Shown: positions 41,128-61,599 of the stretch, in pieces
Position numbering within the stretch: the first letter of the stretch is position 1
How the letters are laid out: every line of letters begins with the position of its first letter
From: Rhinopithecus roxellana
Lineage: Eukaryota; Chordata; Mammalia; Primates; Cercopithecidae
NCBI RefSeq assembly: GCF_007565055.1
Contig: NC_044554.1
Coordinates: 143,901,463-143,965,462 of the forward strand
Direction of reading: 5' to 3'
Length of the DNA: 64,000 nucleotides
Translations under genes and position numbers: made by a program
The notes under the pieces: model-generated
The model's input: only the letters and a program-made list of their open reading frames with translations
Databases searched by the model: none
Told to the model about the DNA's origin: nothing

Positions 41128-43825
41128 TGTACTAGCTCTTCCTTTACAGAAAATGAACATGGTCAAACCTTTCTCATCTTAAAAAACAAAAAAACAAACA
41201 AACGAAAAAAAACATTAAGTTGTCCAGTCATTCTAGCTACTTCCATTTTTTCATGTTGATAGTCAAGCTTCATGGGAGTAGTCTGCACCACTGGTGTCAA
41301 TCCTCGAGATTAAGAGACCTAGGAGGACACAGGCCACAGCTGTCTTGTTTACTGTTCCACCCACCTACACTTCATGCTAAGCACAGTTCCTACCCTAATA
41401 AGCATCTGTTAAAGTTTTGTCAAATTAGTGAAAAGATGCAGAGATCCTTGGGAAAAATAAATAAGATTTCTATTGCCAGTAAGTTTTTGAAAGCTGTGGT
41501 AGCCCTGCTTCTTCTAAACCCGAACTCATTATTCCCCTCTTCATGCTTGCCTCTCCTCTGTATTAGCTTCTTCTCCCTCATCATGTATATGCAACAAGTC
41601 ACCATGTGAAACTATCACATCAAACAAGTAAGCATGTAATATAAAAATAAACACATTTATATTTGTCTCCCACTCTCCTTTGAAATATTTCCTCCAGGAC
41701 TAGTTTCCATTTTATGTCTCAATGACATCTAGGGCAAGACCCATGATTTTCTGGTCACTTTTAGTGACCAGCTGTATCACAACCCTGAAGGCTTGGTCTC
41801 CCAGGGACTTATCTAAAGTGTTCATTCAGCAAAAGTGTCTTTCTCCTTATGGGAGATGTTCTAAACCAATCATTTGTGTATTATACATATGCACATACAC
41901 ACATGTACATATATATACACACACATATTCATATATATGCACATATACAAATACATGGGACACATATATTTAAATTAAACATGAATATAATGTAAATCAT
42001 ACCTGTTTAATGTACACATATACAAATATATTTTACTATATGTAATGTACAATATATATAGAGTCCACATGATATTCTGGGTTTCTTGTTATTTGCCTGA
42101 TTGCCTTATACTGAACCTTGTTTATCTCTCTTGGTCCAGACCTTTTGGATTCATGCCTTTTAATGTTAATTTCTCCACAAGACTGTTTTTCATTTGTCTC
42201 CTTTTGCTCCATGCATCCAAGTCTGTCAACCAGTTCCAATCTGTGGGCCCAGATCATTTTTGAAGAGGAAAGTGTAATTTCTACTCACTTGGGAGTGCTT
42301 TAAGGAAAGACATCATATTCATTTATCCTCCAAAATGGAACTTTCCTCCTGGCGTTCTAATGCTGTTCCCATCTTACACATGTGCTTTAGGACCCAGCAG
42401 AATACAGAATCCTAAATTGTCAAGTCACATATTTTGAGTCTGAAGTGATAGACATGCGAAATATTAGGTTGAACTCAGATAATCAAAACTCAAGTTATAT
42501 ACCCCATCGTCTCTGCAATGGGAATGCCACGAATTCACTACCGAAATTCACAATAATCAAATTGCGAGTTTCAATATTAGAATTTTAGGTAGTTTTTCCT
42601 ACCCCTTCCCATAACACCCACTGATGGGCTTTCTTATTACTCCTTGCACACGCCCGCCCCCATCTATTCTACCCCCTGTCACTCACTATTTGGCATGAGT
42701 AACTCGGCCTCTGTTTGTGCCTAGGTTCATAATGTGGCAGCTGTTTTCATTACCATCTCATTATTTCACTGAGGGGGAGATGTTTCCATGGTGATGCTGA
42801 ACTGCATAAGTAGAGATTTTACTACACTGAGCTTTTATCTTCTCAGTGTATTAGAGGGAACTGAGCTAGAACCTTTCCAATAGGAAAAAGGTTTGTAAAT
42901 CTCCCTTCTGTTTCCTGTATCTGTCTGTGCTTTTTTTCAATGAAGGTATGTTGTAATTATGAATTTTTAACAGAGGGGAGTTGATAAAGAAAACCAATAG
43001 TTGTTTCTCTGTATTTTAATTAAATTGTCCTTTCAACATATCCATAGAAGCTTCCAGAATAGCATTACATAGGACAATTGACTAGCACAATTAATTTTTT
43101 CAAAATAGTCCCACCAGGAAAAGAGAATTTGGAGTCTTGGGAAAAATTCGGGATGGGAACTGGCCCAATTACTAATGTAATTATTGCTTAAGCTTTGATT
43201 GCTTCCAAAGTTGTCTTTGCCTAGGGGAAACAAAGGTCACAACAGCATTGAAATGATTATATAATACTTTTTCCACATGTGAATGAGTGATACTTGGTTT
43301 CATTAATTGCTTTGTGCTTAATACTATATTGCAGGAGAACTTTTAATAAAGTTTAATACCTTCCCCTTTGCAGTAAGCCTTCAATAATTTGATATTCACT
43401 GAAAGTAAATCTGCCCATGACAGCAAATTCTTTTCCATCGTTTGCTTTTGGATTTTTAGCCAAATCAAACCACATTTGTTGAACACTGAAGTTCTTAAGC
43501 ACTTATATTCTTATTTAATAAATGAAGTACAAAGACAATCAAAACGTTGAAAGTAAACAGCATTGATAGTAACAGAATTAGTAAAGGCACCATTAAACAA
43601 ATGCACCAATAGGATAAACACACTGGATCAAACCAATTATGGCATAGAATTCAGTTAAACGTAGATTTATCTATGACCTGATCCAATGGACTTTGATAAT
43701 CAAAATAATACTAATTTCACATAGTTATTGATATGTTAATGTTATTGCTATAGAGATTTTGGCAAATTTTCAACAAATGTAAGGCAACATGTGGTATATC
43801 AGAATTCAATGTAATGGAACATTTT
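41128..43825. other. Unassigned sequence
   Basis: 41880-41960 and 42000-42060 are imperfect CA/TA-rich simple repeats. Short open frames have no recognisable domain. No repeat family named. Confidence 0.35.
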
Positions 43826-43827
43826 TT

Positions 43828-43969
43828 TGTTTTCTTCTTTTTTTTTTAAGTAGAAACGAGGGCTCACTATGTTGCCTAGGCTGATCTCAGACTCCTGAGC
43901 TCAAATGATCCTCCTGCCTCGGCCTCCCAAAGTGCTGGCATTACAGGTGTGAGCCCACCAGGCCTGGCC
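43828..43969 (-). mobile_element. Alu monomer (FLAM-like), - strand
   Basis: A T-rich tail followed by one inverted left arm ending in AGGCCTGGCC. A 5.5-kb stretch without Alus follows. Confidence 0.85.
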
Positions 43970-43984
43970 ACAGAACACTTCTTG

Positions 43985-44205
43985 AGGAACTATTATGTGT
44001 GTTAGACATAATGGTAGTTTTTTTTCCCGATATTTCTTTGTTTATTTCTTGCAGCAGCATAAAGTGAGTATTACTATTTCCACTTAAATAATGATGAAAC
44101 CAACATTTAAGATGTACAAGTACTAGTCATACATCAAGCACCCAGTCAGTATTAGAAGTATTAGAAGTGGGATTCAAATTCTGGTGTTTGTTTCCAACAT
44201 CTCAC
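43985..44205 (-). repeat. MIR SINE, - strand
   Basis: GAACTATTATGTGTGTTAG, GCAGCATAAAGTGAGTATTA and GTGGGATTCAAATTCTGG follow inverted MIR order. Confidence 0.7.
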
Positions 44206-45945
44206 TGGAAGGAATTATGAAATTATGTCTATTAGTCTCTAAATTAGGAAAGTTTTTTTATGGGGAACTTTCTGAACAATTATAGGGTGAGTGCCTGATG
44301 GAAAAACATAGAGTAGATAGCAAAATCAAGTAGAAAAACCTTTTAGAAAGAATTATATATATTAATAAATAATATTCAGCAATATCTTGGACAAGTAAAT
44401 CATATATTAAAATGAAAAATTGGTTTTTAGTACATGAAAATTGGTTTGGTGGCCAGTTAAAGTTTGAGTACAGTTTTCCCTCTCCATGAGTCCTCATTTA
44501 AAATCAAAGGGCATTAGAATTGTTCATTCCTGTTTATTCTAAATTGTTTCTATTTCAAGTAAAGTCCCACTTCTTGGAGAGTAACATCTATCTCTACATG
44601 AAATGTAAGTCAAATATTCTCTTCCCTCAGTATTCAGATATAATCCATAGAATACCATAATTTGTACACTTGAAATAAGTGTAGAGTCAAGATATGATGA
44701 TCTTGCCTAACTCACCCACTTGGCATTCAAAGTTCTATCTCATTACCTGCTGAGCCAGATTCAGTAAAATTTAGTCTTTGCTTATTAGAATGTTTTTATT
44801 TACATTTCCTGTAACTCTATGTTTTCTAGCTTTTAAATTAAAGAGAAATTTTGGAATCAATGGTTAAGATGAAGAAAAAGAAATTTATTGACATAGGGTT
44901 ATCAGGCTATTCTCTGGTCAGTATATTTCCAAAATATGCAAGATGAAGCCAACACAACCGAAGTGTTCAGTCAAGTGTTTGTGGAATTGAGTTCTTTAGA
45001 AACTGTAATTATAGACAAAGCAGAGCTCCATTTGACTGCTAGCCAAGTATCACCTGGTACTATTTTTATGCAGTCTATTATTATCAAGAAATGTCTTCAC
45101 AGAGAGTGAAAGTATAATGACCTTTCAGGCCGCTAAATGTGACTAAGAGCTCAATGTCAAAACAGATTGCTATGCCTCACCACATAGCTAGAATGAAAAT
45201 TAATCAAAATGTTATGTGTGCAGATGGAAATGCTTAAATCAGTTTTACATACCAATTACTGTTCAGTTCCAAAAACCTATAACTTGTTCAAGATTTAATA
45301 CACACTGAACAGCCTCAGAACTCCTTGAAGAATAATAATTCAAACTTAATGTAGAATGTAAGTTGACTACTGTTTCTGTGTTCTTAATTTCTATATTTTT
45401 CAGTTAAGATAAGTTACAATTCAGAGCCACACAGGAGATGCCTTTATAAAATATGTTTTCTGCTGACTGGCCTTTTTACAAAGACTTATGCAGCATATTT
45501 TTAGTGATGTAGTACCATTGCTATTACAGGACTTGATTCTGCACTCCTTGTTCAGAATAAAAGACAGCTGAATTTAGGATCAAGAAGCAAGATTTTATTT
45601 TAGTATTTGTCATGGCTAAACCTTGAAAATTACAATCAATGAATTAAGTTCTTCAGGCCATTGTTTTTTTCCTTTCAGTGCTGTTGTTTTTGTTTAGTAA
45701 AGCTATTGATGTCCAGATCAAAGAATACATGTTACTATTTTTATTTCAAATAATCTTTTCTTACTGTGTAAATAATATGTGCTTGGGATATGAAAATTAG
45801 AAAAAAGATAAACTAAAATGAAAACAAAAAATCACTCATAATTCTACCAGAGATAATCATTGTTAACATTTTAGTATTTATATTATAACCTATAAATAAT
45901 TGACATAACAAGCTAATATTAACAATAATTTTAAAATATCAACAT
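44206..45945. other. Mostly unassigned, AT-rich sequence
   Basis: 45720-45940 contains phrases such as CTACCAGAGATAATCATTG and TTAACATTTTAGTATTTAT that resemble the 3' region of old L1M elements. The rest is not recognised. Confidence 0.4.
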
Positions 45946-50189
<4,244 letters not shown>

Positions 50190-50204
50190 ATCTGCCTTAC
50201 TTCT

Positions 50205-51577
50205 AAAATGAGACAAGTTTTAGTGGAAATTAACAAAATGGTCACTAGTAAGTGTACAGCTTTTATGAGGTTTCTCCATGATCGTTTCTAAATGCATTAT
50301 TTTCAGAAGAATCTATAACACATTCCCTTTAAAGTAGTCCAAATTGAATAATAATGCGATAGGAATAACAAAATAAACAGAGAAGTAGTTGACATGTGAT
50401 GAACAGGAGACTTACCAAAGTGAAATATGAATTTTCAGTACAAGCAATATTTTGGCAAATGTTAGTGAAAATGTTTTCTTATGAGCCTGAGTATATGTTA
50501 AAAAGACAACCCACTAACTTACCTCCACCATTGTTCTTTTCCCTCAAACTTGAAGCCCTTACTGGAAGTAAAATGGAAGTTTTTGTTACAAAGCAAATGA
50601 GCTTGCTGCCTGATACACATATGAGCCAATACTATGAGGTACATCCTTTTGAGAAAAAAAAAAAAGTCTTTATAGCAAAACTGATTAGCAAGCACACAAG
50701 AGCAGACTCAAATTTGTTTCCCCAGTTTGGAGTCTGGGGCAAATTTATGGGCTCAGAGGGCAAGGAAAAGGATTTAGGAATGTTGGTTTCACACGGTCTG
50801 ATTGGAGGACTTTATATTTGACCTTTTATGGAAACATACGTTGAGGTGGATTTTAGCCCTGGATCTTCTAGGCCAATCGACGCCTTGCTTCTGATAAACT
50901 TCTGGTGTTCAGGTTCCTGTCATGTCCTGGTCTTGGTTCCAAGGAGAGGATTCACTGTTTCCAGATATTGTTAGAGCTAAAGCTTTTTCTGTTGCACATG
51001 CTGGGACAGCATGACTTGCAGTTTGGGGCTGTGTTCTACCTAAAAGTTAACTCAACATTTCGTTATCAACAGAGTAGACTCAGTTTGGGGTGGTCCCAAA
51101 ATTACTACCTCATTCCTCCTTTAAGTCATTTTGAAAAAAAGTAACAGAGACCCAAATGGTGTTTTGATTAAATAAGACCCAAATCATGTCTTGATTAAAT
51201 GAAGCTTCACAGGCACCAAAATTTTGAATTGCCCTTTGTTTGGCACTCCATTGTCTTTATATAATCTGAGGAAATGTAATGGTTGTAAGGCTCAGGATGG
51301 GTAAGAGGCATGCCTTTCTTTGGTAAAGTGGACAAGGGTATTAGGGAAAGGGGAAGTGGAGAAAGGAAACAGACATGATACTTTGACCATAGTACACTGT
51401 AAGGTGCATCAGTTTTAGGGAAAAAAAGTCATTGAAAAATAAAGATCTGGAAATTGATTTTCTTAAAAGTGTCATTACTGGTTTGTGTTCCATAAGGAGC
51501 ACCTTCAGGTATCCCCAAAGATACCGAACATTGGGTTGGACATCATTGGTGTATTAGTTCTTTAATAGTAAAACATC
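50205..51577. other. Unassigned sequence
   Basis: The 141-codon open frame on the plus strand (50396-50821) shows no known domain and probably arises by chance. No repeat recognised. Confidence 0.4.
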
Positions 51578-51783
51578 ACAGCGAGGTCCCCCCATCACTA
51601 TAAAAATACTGTAAAAAAATTAGCCAGTTGTGGTGGTGCATACCTGTAATCCCAGCTACTGGGGAGGCTGAGGTCGGAGGATCACTTGAGCTCAGGAATT
51701 CAAGGCTATCGTAAGCTATGATTGCACCACTGTACTCTAACCTAGGCAATACAGTGAGACCCTATGTCAAAAAAACAAAAATA
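51578..51783 (+). mobile_element. 5'-truncated Alu, + strand
   Basis: It begins in the linker (AAAAAAATTAGCCAGTTGTG) and continues through one diverged arm to an A-rich tail at 51769-51783. Confidence 0.83.
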
Positions 51784-51926
51784 GGCCAGACCTGGTGGCC
51801 CATGGCTGTAATCCCAGCACTTTGGGAGGCCAAAGTGGTAGGATCGCCTGAGTCCAGGAGTTCAAGCCAGCCTGGGAAACACAGGAAGACCTTGTCTCTA
51901 CAAAAAAAAAAAAAAAAAAAAAAAAA
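51784..51926 (+). mobile_element. Alu left monomer (FLAM-like), + strand
   Basis: GGCCAGACCTGGTGGCCC through CCTTGTCTCTAC and an A25 tail. It directly follows the previous fragment in the same orientation. Confidence 0.83.
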
Positions 51927-52119
51927 TTAAATTAAAAAGAAAATAGTAAAACATTTGCCTAAATACATTGACTTAAGTGATTAATAGTAAATCATATTTG
52001 TTTTTAAGAAAGCCACTCAGGGGAAATTCCAGCATCCTAGATTTACTTATATATTTATCTAAATAAAAACAAAATCCATGATAAGTTTATGGCTGATAGA
52101 GACTAACTCAGTTTCCTGG

Positions 52120-52235
52120 GCATATATGGAAACCCGTGAGGCCCAGAGAGAGAAATGATTCTTCCCATGGCACCTGAATACTTAGTAGTAACGGAGTACT
52201 GAGGATGGGAAGCCAAAGCCTTTTTTTTATCTTAA
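52120..52235 (-). repeat. MIR-like fragment, - strand
   Basis: GAGGCCCAGAGAGAGAAATG and the following TTCTTCCCATGGCACC resemble the conserved inverted MIR core. Weak match. Confidence 0.4.
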
Positions 52236-52405
52236 ACGAATCATAGAAAAATTCTTTTTCATTTATTTTTTAAAGCTTAGCCTAAATATAGTTTCAAACA
52301 GGAATTTAAAAATTGCCAACTGCCTCTTGCTAGGAAATTAATCTAAATTCCACAGAACCCGAATTTTAGTGTCATCACCATTTCCATTTACTCTTCATGG
52401 CTTTT

Positions 52406-52677
52406 TTTTTTTTTTTTTTTTTTACCGAGTCTCGCTCTGTCGCCCAGGCTGGAGTGCAGGGGCGCGATCTCCGCTCATTGCAAGCTCCACCTCCCGGGTT
52501 CACGCCTTTCTCCTGACCACAGGCACCTGCCACCAGGCCCGGCTAATTTTTATGCGTGTTTTTAGTAGAGACGGGGTTTCACCGTGTTAGCCAGGATGGT
52601 TAACTCCTGACCTCGTGATCCGCTTGCCTCAGCCTCCCAAAATGCTGGGATTACAGGCGTGAGCCACCGCGTCCGGC
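52406..52677 (-). mobile_element. AluY-like with an internal deletion, - strand
   Basis: Flanking copies CTCTTCATGGCTTTT (52391-52405) and CTCTTCATGTCTTTT (52678-52692). About 28 bases are missing between TTTCTCCTGA and CCACAGGCACC. Confidence 0.92.
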
Positions 52678-52692
52678 CTCTTCATGTCTTTT

Positions 52693-53230
52693 TATCAATG
52701 TCTGTTTCCTTGGTCTCTGCCATCGCAATTTGTATTCTTGGTATTTGGAGTCTTTAACTTCTGCATTCCTCAAAACTGCACTGAGACTTTCCTTGTCATG
52801 CATAGTGCTTGTCTTGACAATTCTGGGGTTCTACTTGGCTTCAAGGAGACTGGGCCCAGGTAGGTCTTCTGAATCAGGGAAGCCCTGAAGACCCTCCACA
52901 AGTGTTGCGGAGCTTCATTTGCACCACATTTTACTAATGCTTTCTGTTTCTTCATTACTTTTATTTTTTCATGACCCTTTCTGTGCCTCATGACCTTTCT
53001 TTGCACGACCTTTCTTCAGCTTCAGTCTCACTGCCTGATTCCTTCAATATTTACAATTGCAATTTAATTAGTGCAAAATTCTGATTGACCCAGCTTATTT
53101 CTGCCTGGTTAGGGATTTTGATGCCAAACTACACTGAGCCTGTAGATCAGAAGCTCACTCTTGATACAATCAGATTTAGTGACGGTGGGGCATGTTGCTG
53201 GAGGCTTGGGGCTGTCCCTTCATAAAGGTA
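52693..53230. other. Unassigned sequence
   Basis: The antisense open frame 52770-53006 (basic residues, no motif recognised) is not convincing as a gene. Confidence 0.35.
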
Positions 53231-53369
53231 GCAAGTAGAACAAAATTTCTATACAACACAGCCATATCCTGAATAATATTGTTTTGCATTTTGATTTTTA
53301 AAAAGAAAATACAATATATTGTGAACATTCTTTCATGATAATATTTTTCTATATTGTTTTAATGCAATA

Positions 53370-53538
53370 GCTCCCAAATGATATTGCACATTGTACTTGG
53401 GGAGCTTAAAAAAATAACAATGTCTCATTCCCAGAAATTATAATTTATTTGTGTGGAATGTGACCTGGTCTTTAGAATTTTTAAAAGATCCCCAGGTGAC
53501 TCTAAATTGCAGACAAATTCGGAAACGCCACATTAATG
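53370..53538 (+). mobile_element. MER5A-like hAT element, + strand
   Basis: CTTGGGGAGCTTAAAAAAAT, ...CTCATTCCCAGAAATTATA, ...GATCCCCAGGTGACTCTAAA follows MER5A order over about 170 bases. Confidence 0.7.
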
Positions 53539-53663
53539 GCCGCGGAGTGTTACTGAATAGGAGCCGTATCACTTATTTAATGAATATTTTCTCAATGGAT
53601 ATATTTTAAAGTGGTTGTTAAGTTTTCACTATTTTTAACTACACTACCAAGAACATTTCTTTT

Positions 53664-53986
<323 letters not shown>

Positions 53987-54470
53987 TAGCACAATTATGG
54001 TTAGTTAGCACAAATTTCTACTACTGAAATTATTGAAATAAAAAGTATGACTATTCCAAATTGCCCTCAAAAAAGGTTCAATTTACACTTTTGCAAATTA
54101 TTTAAGGATGTTTTCCCTATTCCAGGCTAATATTGAGTATCTATTAATATTGAGTATCTATTTTTTTTCTATTTGATAAGTAAAAAATAGTATGTTTTAT
54201 TTTATTTTTTGCATTACTGGGGAGATTGAATTCCACCTCCTCCTCAGTTTATTTTGCCCTTTTATTTTTTCTTCTGTAAATTATTTATATTTGGGTTTTC
54301 TTTGGTTCGTTTTTCTCTTAGGTGATCATCTTTTGCAGATTTCTTTATATCTTTTTACATACTAACACTATAGATTCTTAGTCATATATGTTATACATAT
54401 TTCTAGCTTGTTTTTTGCCTTCATTATTACCTTGCCATTTTTTAGAAAGTAAAATCATTTAATGTTTCTT

Positions 54471-56936
<2,466 letters not shown>

Positions 56937-56951
56937 AGGCATGGCTCTCTT

Positions 56952-57391
56952 ACTGTGCCTTTCCAATTTAACTCTTAACTAGTTCATAGCAGAAGAATCT
57001 TTACATTTATGTTTTCTCTGTCTCCCTCTCTTTACCCCCTCTCTGTCTCTTCCTAAGAACATAGTTCATCATCTCTCACCTTTCCTTAGTCCTCAGCCCT
57101 GTTTGAAATTAACATCCTAGAAATTCATGTTTGAAATAAATACCCCTGAAAATCTCTGAGTGAAACAATCAGGAGACAGTTATTCCCAGGCTTTTAACTC
57201 AGCTGAGTCAAGTACCATCCCAGTTACCACTCCAAACAGGTTTCCACAATGATAACATGTTTCTACTATATATGGGGAGCACCACCTTATATCTTCCTTG
57301 ATACTTGGATAATTTTGACAGAGGAAAGCACTGCATCATTGAATCATGGTATCATACATAAAGGAATCACTCCTCAGCTTAGTGACCAATG
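56952..57391. other. Unassigned sequence, pyrimidine-rich in part
   Basis: 57015-57055 is rich in CTCTCTGTCTC-type repeats. Nothing else recognised. Confidence 0.4.
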
Positions 57392-57659
57392 GACCAATGT
57401 GGTTGTTTTTTTTATGTGATCTCACTTTTTCTTTTATTTTTACATCTTTTATTATACTTTAAGTTCTGGGTTACATGTGCAGAATGTGCAGTTTTGTTAC
57501 ATAGGTATATGTATGCCATGGTGGTTTGCTGCACCCATCAACTCATCACCTACATTAGATATTTCTCCTAATGTTATCCGTCTCCTAACCCCCCACCCCA
57601 CAACAGGCTCCAGTGTGTGATGTTCCCCTCCCTGTGTCCATGTGTTCTCATTGTTCATC

Positions 57660-60600
57660 TCCCACTTATGAGTGAGAACATGCCGTGTTTGGTTTTCTGA
57701 TCTTGTGATAGTTTGCTGAGAATGATGGTTTCCAGCTTCATCCATGTCCCTGCAAAGGATATGAACTCATCCTTTTTAATGGCTGCATAGTATTCCATGT
57801 TGTATATGTGCCACATTTTCTTAATCCTTCATATCATCGATGGACATTTGGGTTGGTTCCAAGTCTTTGCTATTGTGAATAGTGCCACAACAAACATACG
57901 TGTGCATGTGTCTTTATCATAGAATGATTTATAATCCTTTGGGTATATACCCAGTAATGGGATTGCTGGGCCAAATGGTATTTCTAGTTCTAGATCCTTG
58001 AGGAATCTCCACACTATCATCCACAATGGTTGAACTAATTTACACTCCCACCAACTATTTTTCCACAACCTCTCCAGCATCTGTTGTTTCCTGACTTTTT
58101 AATGATTGCCATTCTAACTGGCATGAGATGGTAGCTCATTGTGGTTTTGATTTGCATTTCTCTAATGACCAGTGTTGATGATCATTTTTTCATATGTCTA
58201 TTGGCTGCATAAGTATCTTCTTTTGAGAAGGGTCTGTTCATATCCTTTGCCCATATTTTGATGTTTTTTTTTTTCTTGTAAATTTGTTTAAGTTCTTTGT
58301 CGATTCTGGATATTAGCCCTTTGTCAGATGAATAGATTGCAAAATTTTTCTCCCATTCTGTAGACTGCCTGTTCACTTTGATGATAGTTTCTTTTGCTGT
58401 GCAGAAGCTCTTTAGCTTAATTAGATCACATTTGTCAATTCTGGCTTTTGTTGCCATTGCTTTTGGTGTTTTAGACATGAAGTTTTTGCCCATGCCTATG
58501 TCCTGAATGGTATTGCTCAGGTTTTCTCCTAGGATGTTTATGGTCCTAGGTCTTACATTTAAGTCTTTGATCCATCTTGAGTTGATTTTTGTATAAAGTG
58601 TAAGGAAGGGGTACAGTTTCAGTTTTCTGCAAATGGTTAGCCAGTTTTCTCAACACCATTTATTAAACAGGGAATCTTTTCCCCATTTCTTGTTTTTGTC
58701 AGGTTTGTCAAAGATCAGATGGTTGTAGATGTGTGGTGTTATTTCTGAGCCCACCATTCTGTTCCATTGGTCTCTATATTTGTTTTGGTACCAGTACCAT
58801 GCTGTTTTGGTACCAGTACCATGCTGTTTTGGTAACTGTAGCCTTGTAGTATAGTTTGAAAGCATGATGCCTCCAGCTTTGTTCTTCTTGCCCAGGATTG
58901 TCTTGGCTATGTGAGCTCTTTTTTGGTTCCATATGAAGTTTAAAGTAGTTTTCTACCAATTCTATGATGAAAATCAATGGTAGCTTGATGGGGATAGCAT
59001 TGAATCTATAAATTTCTTTGGGCAGTATGGCCATTTTCATGATATTGATTCTTCCTATCCATAAGCATGGAATGTTTTTCCATTTGTTTGTGTCCTCTCT
59101 TATTTCCTTGAGCAGTGGTTTGTAGTTCTCCTTGAAGAGGTCCTTCACATCCCTTGTAAGTTGTATTCCTAGGTATTTCATTCTCTTAGTAGCAATTGTG
59201 AATGGGAGTTCACTCATGATTTGGCTCTTTGTTTGTCTATTATTAGTGCATAGGAATGTTTGTGATTTTTGCACATTGGTTTTGTATCTTGAGACTTTGC
59301 TGAAGTTGCTTATCAGCTTAAGGAGATTTGGGGCTGCGACAATGGAGTTTTCTAAATATACAATCATGTCATCTGCAAACAGAGACAATTTGACTTCCTC
59401 TCTTCCTATTTGGATACATTTTATTGCTTTCTCTTGCCTGATTGCACTGGCTAGAACTTCTAATACTATGTTGAATAAGAGTGGTAAGAGAGGGAATCCT
59501 TGTCTTGTGCCGGTTTTCAAAGGGAATGCTTCCAGTTTTTGCCCATTCAGTATGATATCGGCTGTGGGCTTGTCATAAATAGCTCTTATTATTTTGAGAT
59601 ACATTCCATCGATACCTAGCTTATTGAGCTTTTTTAGCATAAGGGGTGTCGAATTTTATCAAAGGTCTTTTCTGCATCTATTGAGGGGTGTTGAATTTTA
59701 TCAAAGGTCTTTTCTGCATCTATTGAGATAATCATGTGATTTTTGTCTTTGGTTCTGTTTATGTGATGAATTACATTTATTGATTTGCATATGTTGAACT
59801 AGCCTTGCATCCCAGGTATGAAGCCAACTTGATCATGGTGGATAAGCTTTTGGATGTGCTGCTGGATTTGGTTTGCCTGTATTTTATTGAGGATTTTCGC
59901 ATCAATGTTCATCAGGAATATTGGCCTGAAATTTCCTTTATTTGTTGTGTCTTTGACAGGTTTTGGTATTAGGATGATGCTGGCCTCATAAAATGAATTA
60001 GGGAGGATTCCCTCTTTTTCTATTAATTGGAATAGTTTCAGAAGGAATGGTACCAGCTCCTATTTGTACCTCTGGTAGAATTCTGCTGTGAATCTGTCTG
60101 GTCCTGGACTTTTTTTGGTTGGTAGGCTATTAATTACGGCATCAATTTCAGAACTTGTTATTAGTTTATTCAGGGATTTGACTTCTTCCTGGCTTAGACC
60201 TGGATGGTGTATATGTCCAGGAATTTATCCCTTTCTTCTAGATTTTCTAGTTTATTTATGTAGAGGTGTTTATAGTATTCTGTGACGGTAGTTTGTATTT
60301 CTGTGGGATCAGTGGTGATATCCCCTTTATCATTTTTTATTTCATCTATTTGATTCTTCTCTCTTTTCTTCTTTATTAGTCTGGTTAATGGTCTATTTAT
60401 TTTGTTGATTTTTTTCAAAAAACCAGCTCCTGGATTCATTGATTTTTTTGAGGGTTTTTTTCATGTCTCTATCTCCTTCAGTTCTGCTCTGATCTTAGTT
60501 ATTTCATGTCTTCTGCTAGCTTTTGAATTTGTTTGCTGTTGCTTCTCTAGTTCTTTTAATTTTGATGTTAGGATGTCAATTTTAGATCTTTCCTGCTTTC

Positions 60601-61550
60601 TCTTGTGGGCATTTAGTGCTATAAATTTCCCTCTAAACACTGCTTTAAACGTGTCCCAGAGATTCTGGTACATTGTGTCTTCATTCTCATTGGTTTCAAA
60701 GAACATAGTATTTCTGCCATCATTTCGTTATTTACCCAGTAGTCACTGAGGAGCAGGTTGTTCAGTTTCCATGTAGTTGTGTGATTTTGAGTGAGTTTCT
60801 TAATTCTGTGTTCTAATCTGATTGCACTGTGGTCTGAGAGACTGTTATGATTTCCGTTCTTTTGCATTTGCTGAGGAGTGTTTTATTTCCAATTACATGG
60901 TCAATTTTAGAATAAGTGCAATGAGGTGCTGAGAAGAATGAATATTCTGTTGATTTGGGCTGGAGAGTTCTATAGATGTCTATTAGGTCTACTTGGTCCA
61001 GAGCTGAGTCCAGGTCCTGAATATCCTTGTTAATTTTCTGTCTCATTTATCTGTCTAATATTGACAGTGGGGTGTTAAAGTCTCCCATTATTATTCTGTG
61101 GGAGTCTAAGTCTCTTTGTAGGTCTCTAAGAACTTGCTTTATGAATCTGGGTGCTCCTATATTGGGTGCATTTATATTTAGGATAGTTAGTGCTTCTTGC
61201 TGCATTGATCCCTTTACCATTATGTAATGGCCTTCTTTGTCTCTTTTGATCTTTGTTGGTTTAAAGTCTGTTTTATCAGAGATTAGTATTGCAACTCCTG
61301 CTTTTTTTTCTTTTTTTTTTTTTTTCTTTTTTTTTTTTTTTTGCTTTCCATTTGCTTGGTAAATATTCCTCTATCCCTTTATTTTGAGCCTACGTGTGTC
61401 TTTGCATGTGAGATGGGTCTCCTGAATATAGCACACTGATGAGTCTTGACTCTTTATCCAATTTGCCAGTCTGTGTCTTTTAACTGAGGCATTTAGCCCA
61501 TTTACATTTAAGGCTAATATTGTTATGTGTGAATTTGATCCTGTCTTTAT
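57660..61550 (-). pseudogene. L1 ORF2 remnant (endonuclease-reverse transcriptase)
   Basis: Scattered pieces follow ORF2 order on the minus strand. The endonuclease region lies around 60600-61500, with [10 protein letters not shown] at about 60830-60850. The linker is near 60200-60700. The reverse transcriptase is open for 288 codons at 58774-59640 and keeps the catalytic FADDM motif ([17 protein letters not shown]). The C-terminal part lies at 57829-58493. An expanded A run near 61302-61343 and tandem duplications at 58781-58830 and 59643-59726 break the frame. Confidence 0.93.
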
Positions 61551-61599
61551 GATGCTAGCTGGTTGTTTTGCCCATTAGTTAATGTAGTTTCTTCATAGT

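Noticed and set aside
50396..50821. 141-codon open frame on the + strand
   Set aside because: No recognisable domain, no splice context or repeat identity, and a length expected by chance in 64 kb. Not called as a gene.
59132..59578. 148-codon + strand frame
   Set aside because: Antisense shadow of the L1 reverse-transcriptase region.
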